Source: Flavobacterium sp. CECT 9288 (lineage in GTDB: Bacteria > Bacteroidota > Bacteroidia > Flavobacteriales > Flavobacteriaceae). From it: a stretch of DNA of 64,000 bases. The notes below the pieces were generated by a model. That model worked only from the letters and a program-made list of their open reading frames with translations. It was not told the origin of the DNA and did no database searches. Position 1 is the stretch's first letter. Every line of letters begins with the position of its first letter. Shown here one piece after another: positions 35,714 through 46,020 of this stretch. The DNA lies in NCBI RefSeq assembly GCF_918731615.1, contig NZ_OU957226.1, positions 1,240,001 to 1,304,000 of the forward strand, in the 5' to 3' direction. Made by a program: the position numbers and the translations under genes.

Positions 35714-36511
35714 TTACAGAGATTCAAAATTTGTAGGTACTACCTCTTCTTTCTTTTCAGGAAAACCAATAATGTATTTGTAAATTACAAAAACCATAGC
35801 GTATATAAATGGAATGGTAAAAAGAATACCAATACAACAGCCAAAAATTCCTAAGCATACCGCTATTATTCCTACAACCAACAGTGCTAATAATATAAAT
35901 GGTTGTTTAGCTACAACAACTACACTACTTTCTATAGCGTTTATAGCTTTTAAATTTCCAAAAATTATTAAAGGAATAGTTAAAAATGTAAATAATGAAA
36001 TTATAACAGATATTACAGCTCCTAAAAAAGGTATTTCAACATAGTTTATAGCTCCATTAATTAAACTATCTAAAACACTTAGTAAAAATGTAGCAATAAC
36101 AATCTCCTGAAAATACGGTGATTTGTAATAATGAAACATGGTTGATACATGAAATTCTTCATCTTTATCTGCGTTATGAGCCATTTTAAATAATCCAGCT
36201 ATAAAAGGACTTACTAATGTGCCAATGGCAATACTTATTAAGGATATAATTAATAAGCCATAAAGATCTAAATTTTCAGGTTTGAGATCTTCTGATTTTA
36301 AAATTTTTAAAGCTTCATCGGTTCCAAAAATTGCTGAGAAAATGCCACTTAGCCCCAATATAAAAACAACAAAAAACAAAAAAAGCACTAGACCGCCATA
36401 CATAGCAATTTTTTTATAGTTTTCTATAGTTTGATTAAAAACATCGCCAAAATCTATGTTGTAGCCTTGTGATTTAATTTCATCAATACGTTTTTTAACA
36501 GTTGCATTCAT
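35714..36511 (-). CDS. Polytopic membrane protein of unknown function
   Basis: A 265-residue protein with five to six hydrophobic helices (for example YGGLVLFLFFVVFILGLSGI and LLALLVVGIIAVCLGIFGCC), a cytoplasmic-looking N-terminus (MNATVKKRIDEIKSQGYNID) and an acidic tail. The layout resembles DUF975-like or glycerophosphoryl-diester-phosphodiesterase-associated membrane proteins, but no catalytic motif is visible. Such flavobacterial proteins are sometimes mislabelled as beta-carotene monooxygenases, which nothing in the sequence supports. Confidence 0.8.
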   Translation of the reverse strand: MNATVKKRIDEIKSQGYNIDFGDVFNQTIENYKKIAMYGGLVLFLFFVVFILGLSGIFSAIFGTDEALKILKSEDLKPENLDLYGLLIISLISIAIGTLVSPFIAGLFKMAHNADKDEEFHVSTMFHYYKSPYFQEIVIATFLLSVLDSLINGAINYVEIPFLGAVISVIISLFTFLTIPLIIFGNLKAINAIESSVVVVAKQPFILLALLVVGIIAVCLGIFGCCIGILFTIPFIYAMVFVIYKYIIGFPEKKEEVVPTNFESL

Positions 36512-36564
36512 TTTAAAAGAGGTTAATGGTTATTATTATTGATTGGTTTTATGGTTTTATACTT

Positions 36565-37890
36565 TTAAATTAGTTTTAAAATCTTTCTGATTGTTTTTAG
36601 TTTTTCATTGTATGGTGCATAACGAATTGGTAAGTCAAGCCATGTGCCGCGCTTTACAATTGCTTTTTTATGTGAAAATATATCAAAACTTAATTTTCCG
36701 TGATAGGCACCCATTCCTGAATTACCTACACCACCAAATGGCAATCTATTGTTTACAAGATGTACAACGGTGTCATTGACACAACCTCCACCAAATGAAT
36801 ATTTTTGAAGTATTTCATCAGTGAATGATTTATTAGTACTAAAAATGTAGAGCGCTAGAGGTTTTTCAAAACTTTTAATTACCTTTTCTACATCAGTTTT
36901 GTTTTGGAAAGATAAGATAGGTAATATTGGACCAAAAATTTCTTCATTCATTACTGGACTTGTACTTTTAGGTTCGTCTAGTAAAGTAGGGGAAATGTAT
37001 AGGGTGTCTTTATTTGTCTGTCCTCCGTATATAATGGTTTCATTACTTAATAAATCATTTAATCGCTGCCAGTTTTTTAAATTTACAATTCGAGCAAAGT
37101 CTGGTGATTGCTCAGGATTTGTGCCTAGTGCTTTTTCAATTTCTTGAATCAAATAAGTTGTGAATTCTTTTTTTACTTTTTGGTGAACCAAAATATAATC
37201 AGGTGCTACACAGGTTTGTCCAGCATTGATGATTTTTCCCCATACAATTCGGCGCGCGCTAAGCTCTAAATCAGCCGTTTCATCTACAATAGAAGGGCTT
37301 TTTCCTCCTAGTTCTAAGGTAACCGGCGTAAGATGAACAGCAGCGGCTTGAGCAACAATTTTCCCTACAGCTACACTTCCTGTGAAAAAAATATAATCCC
37401 AACGTTTGCTCAATAATTGTGTTGCCACTGTAGCATCACCAGTTATGACAACGACATCTTTTACGGCAAAAGTTTCGCTAATAATTTTTGAAATGATGTG
37501 TGATGTATTAGGAGTAAGCTCAGAGGGTTTTAGTGTTACTTTATTTCCTGCGGCTACAGCTGCTACAAGAGGACATAAGGCGAGTTGAAAAGGATAATTC
37601 CAAGGAGCCAAAATCAAAACATGTCCATAAGGTTCACTATATATATAATCTGATGAAGGAAAATTAAGTATGGATGATCTAACTTTTTTTGGCTTTGCCC
37701 AAGAATTTATATTTTTAATAGTTTCTTTTAAGTCGCTGATAACATAATTAGTTTCAGTTAAAACGGCCTCAAAAGCTGGCTTTTTAAAATCATCATACAA
37801 AGCTTTTATTATTGCCTCTTCATTGTTTATGATGGCTTGCAATAATTTTTTTAAAGATTCTTTACGAGTACTTATGTCGGATTGATTCAC
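36565..37890 (-). CDS. NAD(P)-dependent aldehyde dehydrogenase
   Basis: A 441-residue enzyme oxidising aldehydes to acids. Catalytic Cys227 lies in NAGQTCVAPDYIL and the general base Glu193 in LELGGKSPS. The cofactor-binding segments APWNYPFQL (95-103) and FTGSVAVGK (169-177) are present. The short length and class-3-type motifs point to the fatty or aromatic aldehyde dehydrogenase group, but the substrate cannot be fixed. It lies 53 bp upstream of the membrane-protein gene on the same strand. Confidence 0.93.
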   Translation of the reverse strand: MNQSDISTRKESLKKLLQAIINNEEAIIKALYDDFKKPAFEAVLTETNYVISDLKETIKNINSWAKPKKVRSSILNFPSSDYIYSEPYGHVLILAPWNYPFQLALCPLVAAVAAGNKVTLKPSELTPNTSHIISKIISETFAVKDVVVITGDATVATQLLSKRWDYIFFTGSVAVGKIVAQAAAVHLTPVTLELGGKSPSIVDETADLELSARRIVWGKIINAGQTCVAPDYILVHQKVKKEFTTYLIQEIEKALGTNPEQSPDFARIVNLKNWQRLNDLLSNETIIYGGQTNKDTLYISPTLLDEPKSTSPVMNEEIFGPILPILSFQNKTDVEKVIKSFEKPLALYIFSTNKSFTDEILQKYSFGGGCVNDTVVHLVNNRLPFGGVGNSGMGAYHGKLSFDIFSHKKAIVKRGTWLDLPIRYAPYNEKLKTIRKILKLI

Positions 37891-38032
37891 AATTTAGATT
37901 TTAAAATTATAGTATTCTTTTAGAAACAAAATAGCGCAAGAGGTCTTCATCATAGAAATCTACAAGATTCTTCTATTGGTGTTAGTAGTTCAAATATAAA
38001 ATTTGTTACGCTTTAAAGTTAATGAATGCTTT

Positions 38033-38722
38033 TTAAATAGCATTCCATATAACATCATCTGGTGTGGGAGCAATAATAGTAGTTACTTCTTTAGAGACTG
38101 GGTGGGTGAATACTAATTTTCGGGCGTGCAAATGAATTCCACCGTCTGGATTGCTTCTGTCAAAACCATATTTTAAATCTCCTTTTATGGGCGTATTTAT
38201 GGCAGCGAGTTGCGCTCTAATTTGGTGGTGTCTGCCAGTATGAAGATTTATTTCTAGAGCATAATAATTATTGAGTTCCTTGATGATTTTATAATCTAAA
38301 CTAGCTAATTTGCTGTCAGGAACTTCTTTTAAATGTGCTTTTGAGCTGTTGTTTTTTTCGTTTCTTTTAAGATAGTGCACGAGTTTATCCGTATCATGTA
38401 AGGGTTTGTTTTTAACCACACACCAATAGGTTTTTTGAGTCTCTCTATTGCTAAAAAGCTCGTTCATTCTAGTCAATGCTTTGCTGGTTCTTGCAAAAAC
38501 TACAATCCCAGTTGTAGGTCTGTCAAGTCTATGTACCACTCCAAGAAAGACTTCTCCTGGTTTGTTGTACTTGTCTTTGATGTATTCTTTAACCACATCA
38601 GACAAAGGTTTGTCACCCGTTTTATCGCCTTGCACAATATCGCCTACACGTTTGTTCACCACAATTAAGTGGTTGTCTTCGTGTAGAATTTGTAAGTTAT
38701 TTTTATCAGAAACTATTTTCAT
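38033..38722 (-). CDS. RluA-family RNA pseudouridine synthase
   Basis: A 229-residue enzyme converting specific uridines to pseudouridine in rRNA or tRNA. The active-site motif is HRLDRPTTGIVVFARTS (64-80), with catalytic Asp67. The substrate-binding segments INLHTGRHHQIRAQLA and LHARKLVFTHP are intact. There is no N-terminal S4 domain, so it is of the short RluA/RluC-like catalytic type. The target position cannot be deduced. Confidence 0.92.
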   Translation of the reverse strand: MKIVSDKNNLQILHEDNHLIVVNKRVGDIVQGDKTGDKPLSDVVKEYIKDKYNKPGEVFLGVVHRLDRPTTGIVVFARTSKALTRMNELFSNRETQKTYWCVVKNKPLHDTDKLVHYLKRNEKNNSSKAHLKEVPDSKLASLDYKIIKELNNYYALEINLHTGRHHQIRAQLAAINTPIKGDLKYGFDRSNPDGGIHLHARKLVFTHPVSKEVTTIIAPTPDDVIWNAI

Positions 38723-38934
38723 TTGGATTTTTTAGATTGTTAGATTATTAGATTTTTAGACAAGTTGGACTTTGTTAGTCCAAATTTTTCTTCGTTAGGA
38801 AAAGAGGAAGTCACTGTGTAAATTTTTGAACAAAAAAATCTACTTTTTTTCCAAATTTCTAAATCCTTAAATCGATGCATTTCATTTTTTTATTCAAACA
38901 ATCTAAATAGTCTGATAATCTATGTGGTCTCTAC

Positions 38935-39753
38935 TTAATATTGTTCGTTTGCATTAGGAAAATCACTTGACTTTACATCGGCAACATATTGTCCTATAGC
39001 AGCTGTCATTTCTTGGTATAAATCCATATAGCGTCTTAAAAAACGTGGACTAAATTCATTATTCATTCCTAGCATGTCATGAATTACAAGTACTTGGCCG
39101 TCTACACCACCGCCCGCACCAATACCGATAACTGGAATAGAAATGCTTTGCGCTACTTTTTCGGCTAAATGGGCAGGTATTTTTTCAAGAACTAATGCAA
39201 AACAGCCTAATTTTTCAAGTAATTGAGCATCCTCAATTAGTTTATCCGCTTCCTCTTCTTCTTTAGCACGAACGGTATATGTACCAAATTTATAGATGGA
39301 TTGCGGCGTAAGACCTAAATGTCCCATAACCGGAATTCCAGCATTCAATATTTTTTTTATGGAGTCTTTTATTTCTTTACCACCTTCAAGTTTTACGGCA
39401 TGACCGCCGCTTTCTTTCATGATTCTAATAGCAGATCGTAAGGCTTCTTTTGGATCTGATTGATAACTTCCAAAAGGTAAATCAACCACAACAAGTGCTC
39501 TTTCTATGGCGCGCACTACAGATGAAGCATGATAAATCATTTGGTCAAGTGTAATTGGCAATGTAGTTTCATGACCCGCCATTACATTTGATGCCGAATC
39601 ACCTACAAGAATCACATCAATTCCTGCTGTATCTACAATTTTTGCCATTGTAAAATCATAAGCTGTTAGCATTGAAATTTTTTCGCCATTGGCTTTCATT
39701 TCAATCAACGATTTAGTTGTAATTCTTTTATAATCTTTTTTAGCTACAGACAT
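38935..39753 (-). CDS. panB: 3-methyl-2-oxobutanoate hydroxymethyltransferase
   Basis: First enzyme of pantothenate synthesis, transferring a hydroxymethyl group from methylene-THF to ketoisovalerate. The 272-residue protein is of standard length. It contains [49 protein letters not shown] and [21 protein letters not shown], covering the metal- and substrate-binding residues. panC is not adjacent. Confidence 0.97.
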   Translation of the reverse strand: MSVAKKDYKRITTKSLIEMKANGEKISMLTAYDFTMAKIVDTAGIDVILVGDSASNVMAGHETTLPITLDQMIYHASSVVRAIERALVVVDLPFGSYQSDPKEALRSAIRIMKESGGHAVKLEGGKEIKDSIKKILNAGIPVMGHLGLTPQSIYKFGTYTVRAKEEEEADKLIEDAQLLEKLGCFALVLEKIPAHLAEKVAQSISIPVIGIGAGGGVDGQVLVIHDMLGMNNEFSPRFLRRYMDLYQEMTAAIGQYVADVKSSDFPNANEQY

Positions 39754-39852
39754 AATTTTATATTTAAGTTTGTAAAGGTACTAAAATGAATATTTTTATT
39801 CTTTAATGTCTAACTAAAGTTTTTTTATTCAAAAACTCGTAAATCATCTGCT

Positions 39853-40296
39853 ATGAGAACTATTATTGTATTATTATTTCTAACTGTAAGTAACTGTATT
39901 CAAGCACAAAATAAGGAAGCGCAAAATGCAATTGAAAAATTTTTCTTGGCTTTTCATGCCAAAGATACGATGACGTTAAAATCTCTTTGTGATAAAAAAA
40001 TGATTTTACAAACCATTTCAGAGAAAGAAGGAAGTGCTAAATTAGAGAATAGCGATCCAGATGCGTTTTTTATAGCAATAGCCAATATTCCAAAAGGAAC
40101 TGTATTTCATGAAAAAATATTGTCTTATTCAGTTCAAATAGAAGGAAGTTTAGCACACGTATGGACACCTTATGAATTTTACAGTAACGGTAAACTGAGT
40201 CACAAAGGAGTTAATTCATTCACTTTGTTTAAAGATCAGATTGCAGTAACTTCAAATTGGAAAATCATTCATTTAATTGATACTCGCCGAAAATAA
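39853..40296 (+). CDS. Secreted SnoaL/NTF2-like protein
   Basis: A 147-residue protein with a signal peptide (about 1-18, ending CIQAQNKEA). A cystatin/NTF2-like fold follows: AIEKFFLAFHAKDTMTLKSL, then HVWTPYEFYSNGKLSHKGVN and WKIIHLIDTRRK. Such proteins are structural or ligand-binding; no catalytic residues can be assigned. It is a single gene, divergent from panB. Confidence 0.85.
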   Translation: MRTIIVLLFLTVSNCIQAQNKEAQNAIEKFFLAFHAKDTMTLKSLCDKKMILQTISEKEGSAKLENSDPDAFFIAIANIPKGTVFHEKILSYSVQIEGSLAHVWTPYEFYSNGKLSHKGVNSFTLFKDQIAVTSNWKIIHLIDTRRK

Positions 40297-40382
40297 TAGA
40301 TGTTTTTGAGAATTTTTCTGGTCGAATGGTACTCAAATAGAAAGTAGGATCAATTAAAATTGCAGTTCAAAAAAGGGAATGC

Positions 40383-40553
40383 TTAGTAACTTTCATCGTT
40401 TAAGTCGGATTCTTGTTCATCTTGTTTTTTAAAATCTTGGTTTAAGAAATTAGTATAGTCTTCTTTGTCTTTATTGTTTTTTCTTATCAAAAAATAAATT
40501 AAAACTAGAATCGCTATAGCTAATCCAATAAGTAGTATCCAATTGATTTTCAT
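40383..40553 (-). CDS. Small membrane protein, 56 residues
   Basis: ATG at 40553 and TAA at 40383-40385 delimit a 56-codon ORF. It has one N-terminal membrane helix (NWILLIGLAIAILVLIYFLI, residues 4-23), then a basic stop-transfer segment RKNNKDK and an acidic tail ending SDLNDESY. This topology is typical of real small membrane proteins and unlikely by chance. The codon use is ordinary for the region. The function is unknown. Confidence 0.7.
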   Translation of the reverse strand: MKINWILLIGLAIAILVLIYFLIRKNNKDKEDYTNFLNQDFKKQDEQESDLNDESY

Positions 40554-40625
40554 GATTTTGATGGGGATTAATATATGAGAAAGTATAATGTAGATTGTCT
40601 CAAAAGTAACGCGCTGTTTCGGCGC

Positions 40626-40727
40626 TTGGCAAGTTTGGAATTATGAAAACCTATTTATAATTTAATACGAAACTTTGAAAAGAACAAAAATCATCTTTAA
40701 ATTATATCTAAAACCCAAACTTGCCAA
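40626..40727. repeat. 13-bp perfect inverted repeat bounding a 76-bp segment
   Basis: TTGGCAAGTTTGG (40626-40638) and CCAAACTTGCCAA (40715-40727) are perfect complements. They enclose an AT-rich segment without an ORF, between the small membrane-protein gene and the FAH-family gene stop. It might be a MITE-like remnant or an extended transcript end structure. No clear target-site duplication is visible. Confidence 0.5.
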
Positions 40728-40744
40728 ATGCCTTTTTACAACAG

Positions 40745-41731
40745 TTATTTTTTATACTCTTTTATAATTTGATTTATTTTACCAAAAATTGACTTCCCAT
40801 CATTATCTTTCATTTCAATTTCTATTCTGTCCCCAAAACTCATAAATGGAGTAGAGGCTTTTCCATCCTTTATTATTTCTAAACATCTAACCTCTGCTAG
40901 ACAGCTAGAACCATCGAGACTTCCTTGATTTGCAACTGTTCCTGAGCCAATAATTGTTCCAGCCATTAATGAACGAGTTTTAGAAGCATGTGCAACTAAT
41001 TGACCAAAGTCAAAAGTCATATCAATCCCAGCATTTGGCGAACCAATAAGATTTCCATTTAAGGTTGAATGTAGTGGCAAATGAAGTTTTCCATTTTTCC
41101 AGCTGTCAGCAAGTTCATTTGGAGTTACAACCACAGGAGCAAATGATGTCCAAGGTTTAGATTGATAGAACCCAAATTGTTTGGAAAGCTCATTTGGTAT
41201 TAAATTACGTAAGGATACATCGTTTATAATGGTGATTAACTTAATATGTTTTAAAGCATCTTCTGAATTAGTTCCTGCAGGAACATCATCTGTAATAACA
41301 GCTACTTCGGATTCAAAGTCAATACCCCAATCTTCATTTTCGATTTCAATATCATCATTCGCTCCAATAAATGCGTCAGAAGCTCCCATATACATTAAAG
41401 GATCTGTCCAAAAAGATTCTGGTAATTCAGAATTTCTAGCCTTTCGGACTAGTTCTACGTGAGTGACATAAGCACTCCCGTCAGCCCAATGATACGCTCG
41501 AGGAATTGGCGCTAAGACTCTAACAGAAGAAAAGTGAAAAGCATTAGGCAACTTATCTAAGTTTAAGTCATTATAAACACTTTCTAATTTAGTTTCTGTT
41601 TCTTTCCAGTTATCAATTGCGTCTTGCATTGTTGCTGCAATTTCTGGTACTGTAACTGCTTTTGTTAAATCTTTATTTACAACAACTAATTGTCCATCTC
41701 TGGTTTTATTGTCAATTGAAGCTAATTTCAT
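40745..41731 (-). CDS. Fumarylacetoacetate hydrolase-family protein
   Basis: A 328-residue enzyme of the FAH family, which hydrolyses C-C bonds of oxo-acids in aromatic amino acid breakdown and related pathways. Metal-binding and catalytic segments include YMGASDAFIGANDDIEIENE, DFESEVAVITDDVPAGT and a C-terminal GTIIGSGTVANQG. The N-terminal region (MKLASIDNKTRDGQLVVVNK) matches the long flavobacterial form. The substrate is probably fumarylacetoacetate or a similar diketo-acid, but no tyrosine-catabolism genes adjoin it. Confidence 0.9.
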   Translation of the reverse strand: MKLASIDNKTRDGQLVVVNKDLTKAVTVPEIAATMQDAIDNWKETETKLESVYNDLNLDKLPNAFHFSSVRVLAPIPRAYHWADGSAYVTHVELVRKARNSELPESFWTDPLMYMGASDAFIGANDDIEIENEDWGIDFESEVAVITDDVPAGTNSEDALKHIKLITIINDVSLRNLIPNELSKQFGFYQSKPWTSFAPVVVTPNELADSWKNGKLHLPLHSTLNGNLIGSPNAGIDMTFDFGQLVAHASKTRSLMAGTIIGSGTVANQGSLDGSSCLAEVRCLEIIKDGKASTPFMSFGDRIEIEMKDNDGKSIFGKINQIIKEYKK

Positions 41732-41782
41732 TTAGATTTTGTTTATGAGTTTATTATTGTAGCTTAAATATTTATTTCAAGG

Positions 41783-43210
41783 TTAACAATCGGCCATGTT
41801 TACTGCAATGGCAAGTCCACCTTCAGATGTTTCTTTGTATTTATTATTCATGTCCTTGGCAGTTTCCCACATCGTGTCAACTACTTTATCCAATGGAACT
41901 TTTGCATTCTTTGGATCAGTTTCAAGAGCTAGTTCAGCAGCATTAATGGCTTTTATGGCTCCCATAGTATTGCGCTCAATACACGGAATTTGAACCAAGC
42001 CTCCTATTGGGTCACAAGTTAAACCTAAGTGATGTTCCATTGCAATTTCGGCAGCCATAAGTACTTGTTCAGGTGTGCCACCCATTACTTCACAAAGTGC
42101 CGCCGCTGCCATAGCTGATGATACTCCTATTTCTGCTTGACAGCCACCCATAGCAGCTGATATTGTGGAACCTTTCTTGAAAATACTGCCTATTTCGCCA
42201 GCCACCATCAAGAATTGTTTGATTTCTTTATTACCTGCGTTATGATTTTCTATTACTAAATAGTACATTAAAACTGCTGGAATTACTCCAGAACTACCAT
42301 TTGTAGGGGCAGTAACTACGCGACCTAAAGCTGCATTGACTTCATTTACGGCCAGTGCAAAACAAGAAACCCATTTTAAAATTTGTCGAAATTTCACCTC
42401 CGTTTTTCTGATTTCTTCTAACCAAGATTGTGGCGAATCATAATTTGCCAATCCAATTAAATTTTGATGCATATCAAAGGCGCGTCTGCGTACATTGAGT
42501 CCGCCTGGTAGAATTCCCTCAGAGTGGCAACCGATGTGCATGCATTCTAGCATGGTTTTCCAAATACGCATGAGTTCATGATCAATTACCTCCTCAGTAC
42601 GCATTGATTTCTCATTCTCAAATACTATTTCTGAGATTGATTTTTTTTCCTTGGTACAAATTTCTAGCAATTCAGATGCCTTATCAATTGGATAGGGAAA
42701 AGCACATTTTACCTGTGTTTTCTTTTTAGCATTGGTACGTTCTTCTTTTACAACAAAACCACCACCTATGGAATAAAATGTTGCTGTGTAATTTGAATCG
42801 TTAGTAAGAAATGCGGTAAAGGTCAACCCATTTGCATGAAAGGGAAGGAAGTTTTTATTGAAAACAATGTCTTGTAAAAAATAGAAAGGAATGTTTTTTT
42901 CGTTCCCTAAATTGATTTCGTTTTTATTTTCGATGGATTTAATGATGCTATCGATATTTTCAACGGGAATGTATTCTGGATCTTGGCCACTTAATCCTAG
43001 CATGACTGCTAGATCTGTTGCATGGCCTCTTCCCGTTAAGGAAAGTGAACCGTATAAATCAATTTGTACACGAGTCACAGCTGAGAGTAAATTTTCAGTT
43101 CTTAGTTCTTCTAAAAAGCGTTCAGCTGCTCTCCAAGGCCCTAATGTATGAGAACTTGAAGGACCAACACCAATCTTTAGCATGTCAAAAACAGAGATAC
43201 ATTCTTCCAT
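41783..43210 (-). CDS. sdaA: L-serine ammonia-lyase, single-chain iron-sulfur type
   Basis: Deaminates L-serine to pyruvate and ammonia. The 475-residue protein combines the beta domain (about 1-150, with [20 protein letters not shown]) and the alpha domain (about 190-475). The candidate [4Fe-4S] cysteine segments are [30 protein letters not shown] and [19 protein letters not shown]. The length fits the fused bacterial enzyme. A TATATTTG box (43233-43240, minus strand) lies 23 bp upstream. Confidence 0.95.
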   Translation of the reverse strand: MEECISVFDMLKIGVGPSSSHTLGPWRAAERFLEELRTENLLSAVTRVQIDLYGSLSLTGRGHATDLAVMLGLSGQDPEYIPVENIDSIIKSIENKNEINLGNEKNIPFYFLQDIVFNKNFLPFHANGLTFTAFLTNDSNYTATFYSIGGGFVVKEERTNAKKKTQVKCAFPYPIDKASELLEICTKEKKSISEIVFENEKSMRTEEVIDHELMRIWKTMLECMHIGCHSEGILPGGLNVRRRAFDMHQNLIGLANYDSPQSWLEEIRKTEVKFRQILKWVSCFALAVNEVNAALGRVVTAPTNGSSGVIPAVLMYYLVIENHNAGNKEIKQFLMVAGEIGSIFKKGSTISAAMGGCQAEIGVSSAMAAAALCEVMGGTPEQVLMAAEIAMEHHLGLTCDPIGGLVQIPCIERNTMGAIKAINAAELALETDPKNAKVPLDKVVDTMWETAKDMNNKYKETSEGGLAIAVNMADC

Positions 43211-43404
43211 CTAGATTTAATTTTGTTTACTGCAAATATAATAGAATGTTGCAACGAAACGAATTTTTGAACTCTTAAAAGTGCTTTTTTAACAATGAGA
43301 ATGTAGTTTTTATTCATTTTTATCAAAATTGAAACATCCTAAATTTCGATATTTTTTGGGACAATAGTCATTATCTATTTTTCTTTTCCGAAATTAAAAG
43401 TACA

Positions 43405-43435
43405 TTGTAGAAAACTAATTTTATAGCTAAATTTG
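43405..43435 (+). promoter_or_regulatory. Promoter of the M14 carboxypeptidase gene
   Basis: TTG (43405-43407), a 20-bp spacer and TAAATTTG (43428-43435) match the Bacteroidota promoter form, 22 bp before the ATG at 43458. Confidence 0.6.
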
Positions 43436-43457
43436 GAGCATAACTAATTTTAATTCT

Positions 43458-45965
43458 ATGAAAAAAATCATTTTTTCAGTTTTGTTCAGTGCAGCAATGG
43501 TTCTGCAAGCGTATGCTCAAATTCAATCTCCTGAGCAATTTTTACCTAACTATGGCAAGCAAATTTCGCAGTACCATCAAGTTGAAAACTATTTTAAACA
43601 GCTTACTGATAATTCTTCTGCCATTGTAAAACATAAATACGGAGTAACGGCTGAGCAAAGAGATTTAAATGTGTACTATATTTCAACCCCAGAAAACTTG
43701 GCAAATCTTGAAGAAATCAGAACTAATAATCTGGCATCAATTGGGCTTTCGCCAAAGAAAAATCAAACTGTAGGTGATAAAGTCATTGTCTGGTTGAGTT
43801 TTAATGTTCATGGCAATGAATTTGCTGGAACAGAAAGTGCGATGACTGTTGCTTATGAATTGCTAAATCCTTCTAATACAACAACCAAAAAATGGTTAGA
43901 GAATACCATTGTAATTTTAGACCCGTGTATTAATCCCGATGGATATTCTCGATACGGGAATTGGTTAAGAGAAATTTCCGGAAAGAAAACACATCCGGAA
44001 CTATCTGATAGAGAACACATGGAGGATTGGCCAGGCGGAAGATTCAATCATTATCTTTTTGATTTAAATAGAGATTGGGCTTGGCAAACTCAGCTGGAAT
44101 CACAACAACGCATTGCTTTGTACCACCAGTGGATGCCTCAAGTGCATACTGATGTGCATGAAATGGGGTATGACTCTCCTTATTTTTTCCCTCCATCTGC
44201 TGAGCCTTTGCATGAATTTATTGAAAAATATCAGCGGGATTTTCACCAAACTTTAGGTCAAAATATTTCTAAAAAATTTGATGCGCAAAACTGGATGTAC
44301 AACACCGGAGAACGTTTTGACTTGTTTTACCCAAGTTACGGCGATACTTATCCTACGTACAACGGAGCTGTGGGTATGACGCTAGAACAAGGCGGAATAG
44401 GAGCTGGGCGCGCGGTACAAATGAGTAATGGATCTATATTGACCATTAGAGATAGAGTAGCGCATCATGCAACTGCGGTTTTAACAGTAGTCGAGTCGGC
44501 TTCTAATAAAGCAGAGGAATTACTAAAGGGTTTTCGTGGATTTATGAACAATTCCAGAAAAACAGTTAAGGGAGCTTACAAAACCTATGTTATGAAAAGC
44601 AATCCAAAATTAGTTCAAATGACTGATTTACTTTCAAAAAACAAAATTGAGTTTAGTTTTGCTGCAGCAAGTGCAAAAACATCAGGTTACAATTATTCCA
44701 CAAAGAAGGAAACCAGTTTTACAATAGAACCTAATGATTTAATTGTTAAAGTGGATCAACCAAAGGCGGTATTGACACAAATTCTTTTTGAACCCAATCA
44801 AAAACTAAATGATAGTTTATCCTATGATATAACGGCTTGGGCTTTGCCACTCGCTTATGGTGTTCAGGGTTATGCTGTAAAAAATGAGATTGCCATTTCA
44901 ACGAAGACATCTGTAGAAACTCCAGTTCGTGAAGTTTCAAAAAATGTATATGCTTTTCATATTCCGTGGAATAACAGAGTTTCAGCGCAAGTTTTATCAG
45001 TTTTACATCAAAATAATATTAAAGTTAGGACAGCTGCAAAAGAAGCCATTTTTGGCGCTGTTACTGTAGCTCCAGGAGGATTAATAGTGACCAAAACGGA
45101 CAATCCTCAAATTCAAAATTTTGAACAAACCATTTCTAATTTAATCAAAGACAAATCTGATTTTAATACTATTTCAACGGGTTTTTCATCGAATGCTAGA
45201 GATGTTGGTGGTGAAAATTTTAGTCTTTTAAAAGCTCCGAAAGTGGTATTATTTTCTGGAAAAGGAGTGAGTCCTACAGAGTTTGGAGCCACTTGGTATT
45301 ATATGCAAGAGACACTGGGCTATCCGGTAAGCGTAGTTGAAACCAATAATTTTAACAGATTGAATTTAGCTTCATATAACACACTGATTTTAGCAGATGG
45401 ATATTATGATTTTACTGAGGCACAGCAGAAAAAAATATCAGAATGGATTAACAATGGCGGAAAAGTGATTGCCATGAATAATGCTATTTCCCTTTTTGAT
45501 GGAAAAGAAGGTTACGCTTTGACACCATTTGCAACAGAAGAAGAAAAACTTTTAGCAGAAAAAGAGGCTGATGAAGATGTTTTATTAGAACGAACACTTG
45601 ATTATCAAAATACAGAGCGTAGGTTTATTTCTAAAGCAATTCCAGGAGCAATTATTGAGAATAAATTAGATCAATCACATCCTTTAAGTTTTGGTCTTGG
45701 GGAACGTTATTTTAGTTTAAAAACAGATGACAAACGCTATTCATTATTAAAAAATGCATCTAATGTAATATATGTTCCTACTGATTACAAAAGTTACGGA
45801 TTTGTAGGTAATAAAATCAAGAAAAAACTAAATAATACTGTAAGTTTTGCAGTAGAATCAAAAGGGGCTGGTTCCGTTATATACATGATTGACAATCCCT
45901 TGTTTAGAGGTTTCTGGGAAAATGGAATCCTCTTATTTAGTAATGCACTATTTCTTGTGGATTAA
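43458..45965 (+). CDS. Secreted M14-family zinc carboxypeptidase
   Basis: An 835-residue protein with a signal peptide (about 1-20, ending LQAYAQ). The M14 catalytic domain covers about 40-370: zinc ligands His118 and Glu121 in FNVHGNEFAG, a third His in HTDVHEMG, and the catalytic Glu in MTLEQGG. The remaining 450 residues include a glutamine amidotransferase-like segment (about 590-680: KVVLFSGKG, LILADGYYDF). It probably trims peptides in the periplasm or outside the cell. Confidence 0.92.
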   Translation: MKKIIFSVLFSAAMVLQAYAQIQSPEQFLPNYGKQISQYHQVENYFKQLTDNSSAIVKHKYGVTAEQRDLNVYYISTPENLANLEEIRTNNLASIGLSPKKNQTVGDKVIVWLSFNVHGNEFAGTESAMTVAYELLNPSNTTTKKWLENTIVILDPCINPDGYSRYGNWLREISGKKTHPELSDREHMEDWPGGRFNHYLFDLNRDWAWQTQLESQQRIALYHQWMPQVHTDVHEMGYDSPYFFPPSAEPLHEFIEKYQRDFHQTLGQNISKKFDAQNWMYNTGERFDLFYPSYGDTYPTYNGAVGMTLEQGGIGAGRAVQMSNGSILTIRDRVAHHATAVLTVVESASNKAEELLKGFRGFMNNSRKTVKGAYKTYVMKSNPKLVQMTDLLSKNKIEFSFAAASAKTSGYNYSTKKETSFTIEPNDLIVKVDQPKAVLTQILFEPNQKLNDSLSYDITAWALPLAYGVQGYAVKNEIAISTKTSVETPVREVSKNVYAFHIPWNNRVSAQVLSVLHQNNIKVRTAAKEAIFGAVTVAPGGLIVTKTDNPQIQNFEQTISNLIKDKSDFNTISTGFSSNARDVGGENFSLLKAPKVVLFSGKGVSPTEFGATWYYMQETLGYPVSVVETNNFNRLNLASYNTLILADGYYDFTEAQQKKISEWINNGGKVIAMNNAISLFDGKEGYALTPFATEEEKLLAEKEADEDVLLERTLDYQNTERRFISKAIPGAIIENKLDQSHPLSFGLGERYFSLKTDDKRYSLLKNASNVIYVPTDYKSYGFVGNKIKKKLNNTVSFAVESKGAGSVIYMIDNPLFRGFWENGILLFSNALFLVD

Positions 45966-45985
45966 TCACAAGAATATCTTTTTAC

Positions 45986-46015
45986 AAAAAAAGCACGATG
46001 ATTCGTGCTTTTTTT
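45986..46015. terminator. Bidirectional terminator between the M14 gene and tamL
   Basis: AAGCACGA (45991-45998) and TCGTGCTT (46003-46010) form a stem with a 4-nt loop, flanked by an A-run on one side and a T-run on the other, between convergent genes. Confidence 0.85.
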
Positions 46016-46020
46016 GTTTA

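Noticed and set aside
35714..36511. Beta-carotene monooxygenase
   Set aside because: That label circulates for similar proteins, but the sequence shows only membrane helices and no iron-binding or catalytic residues.
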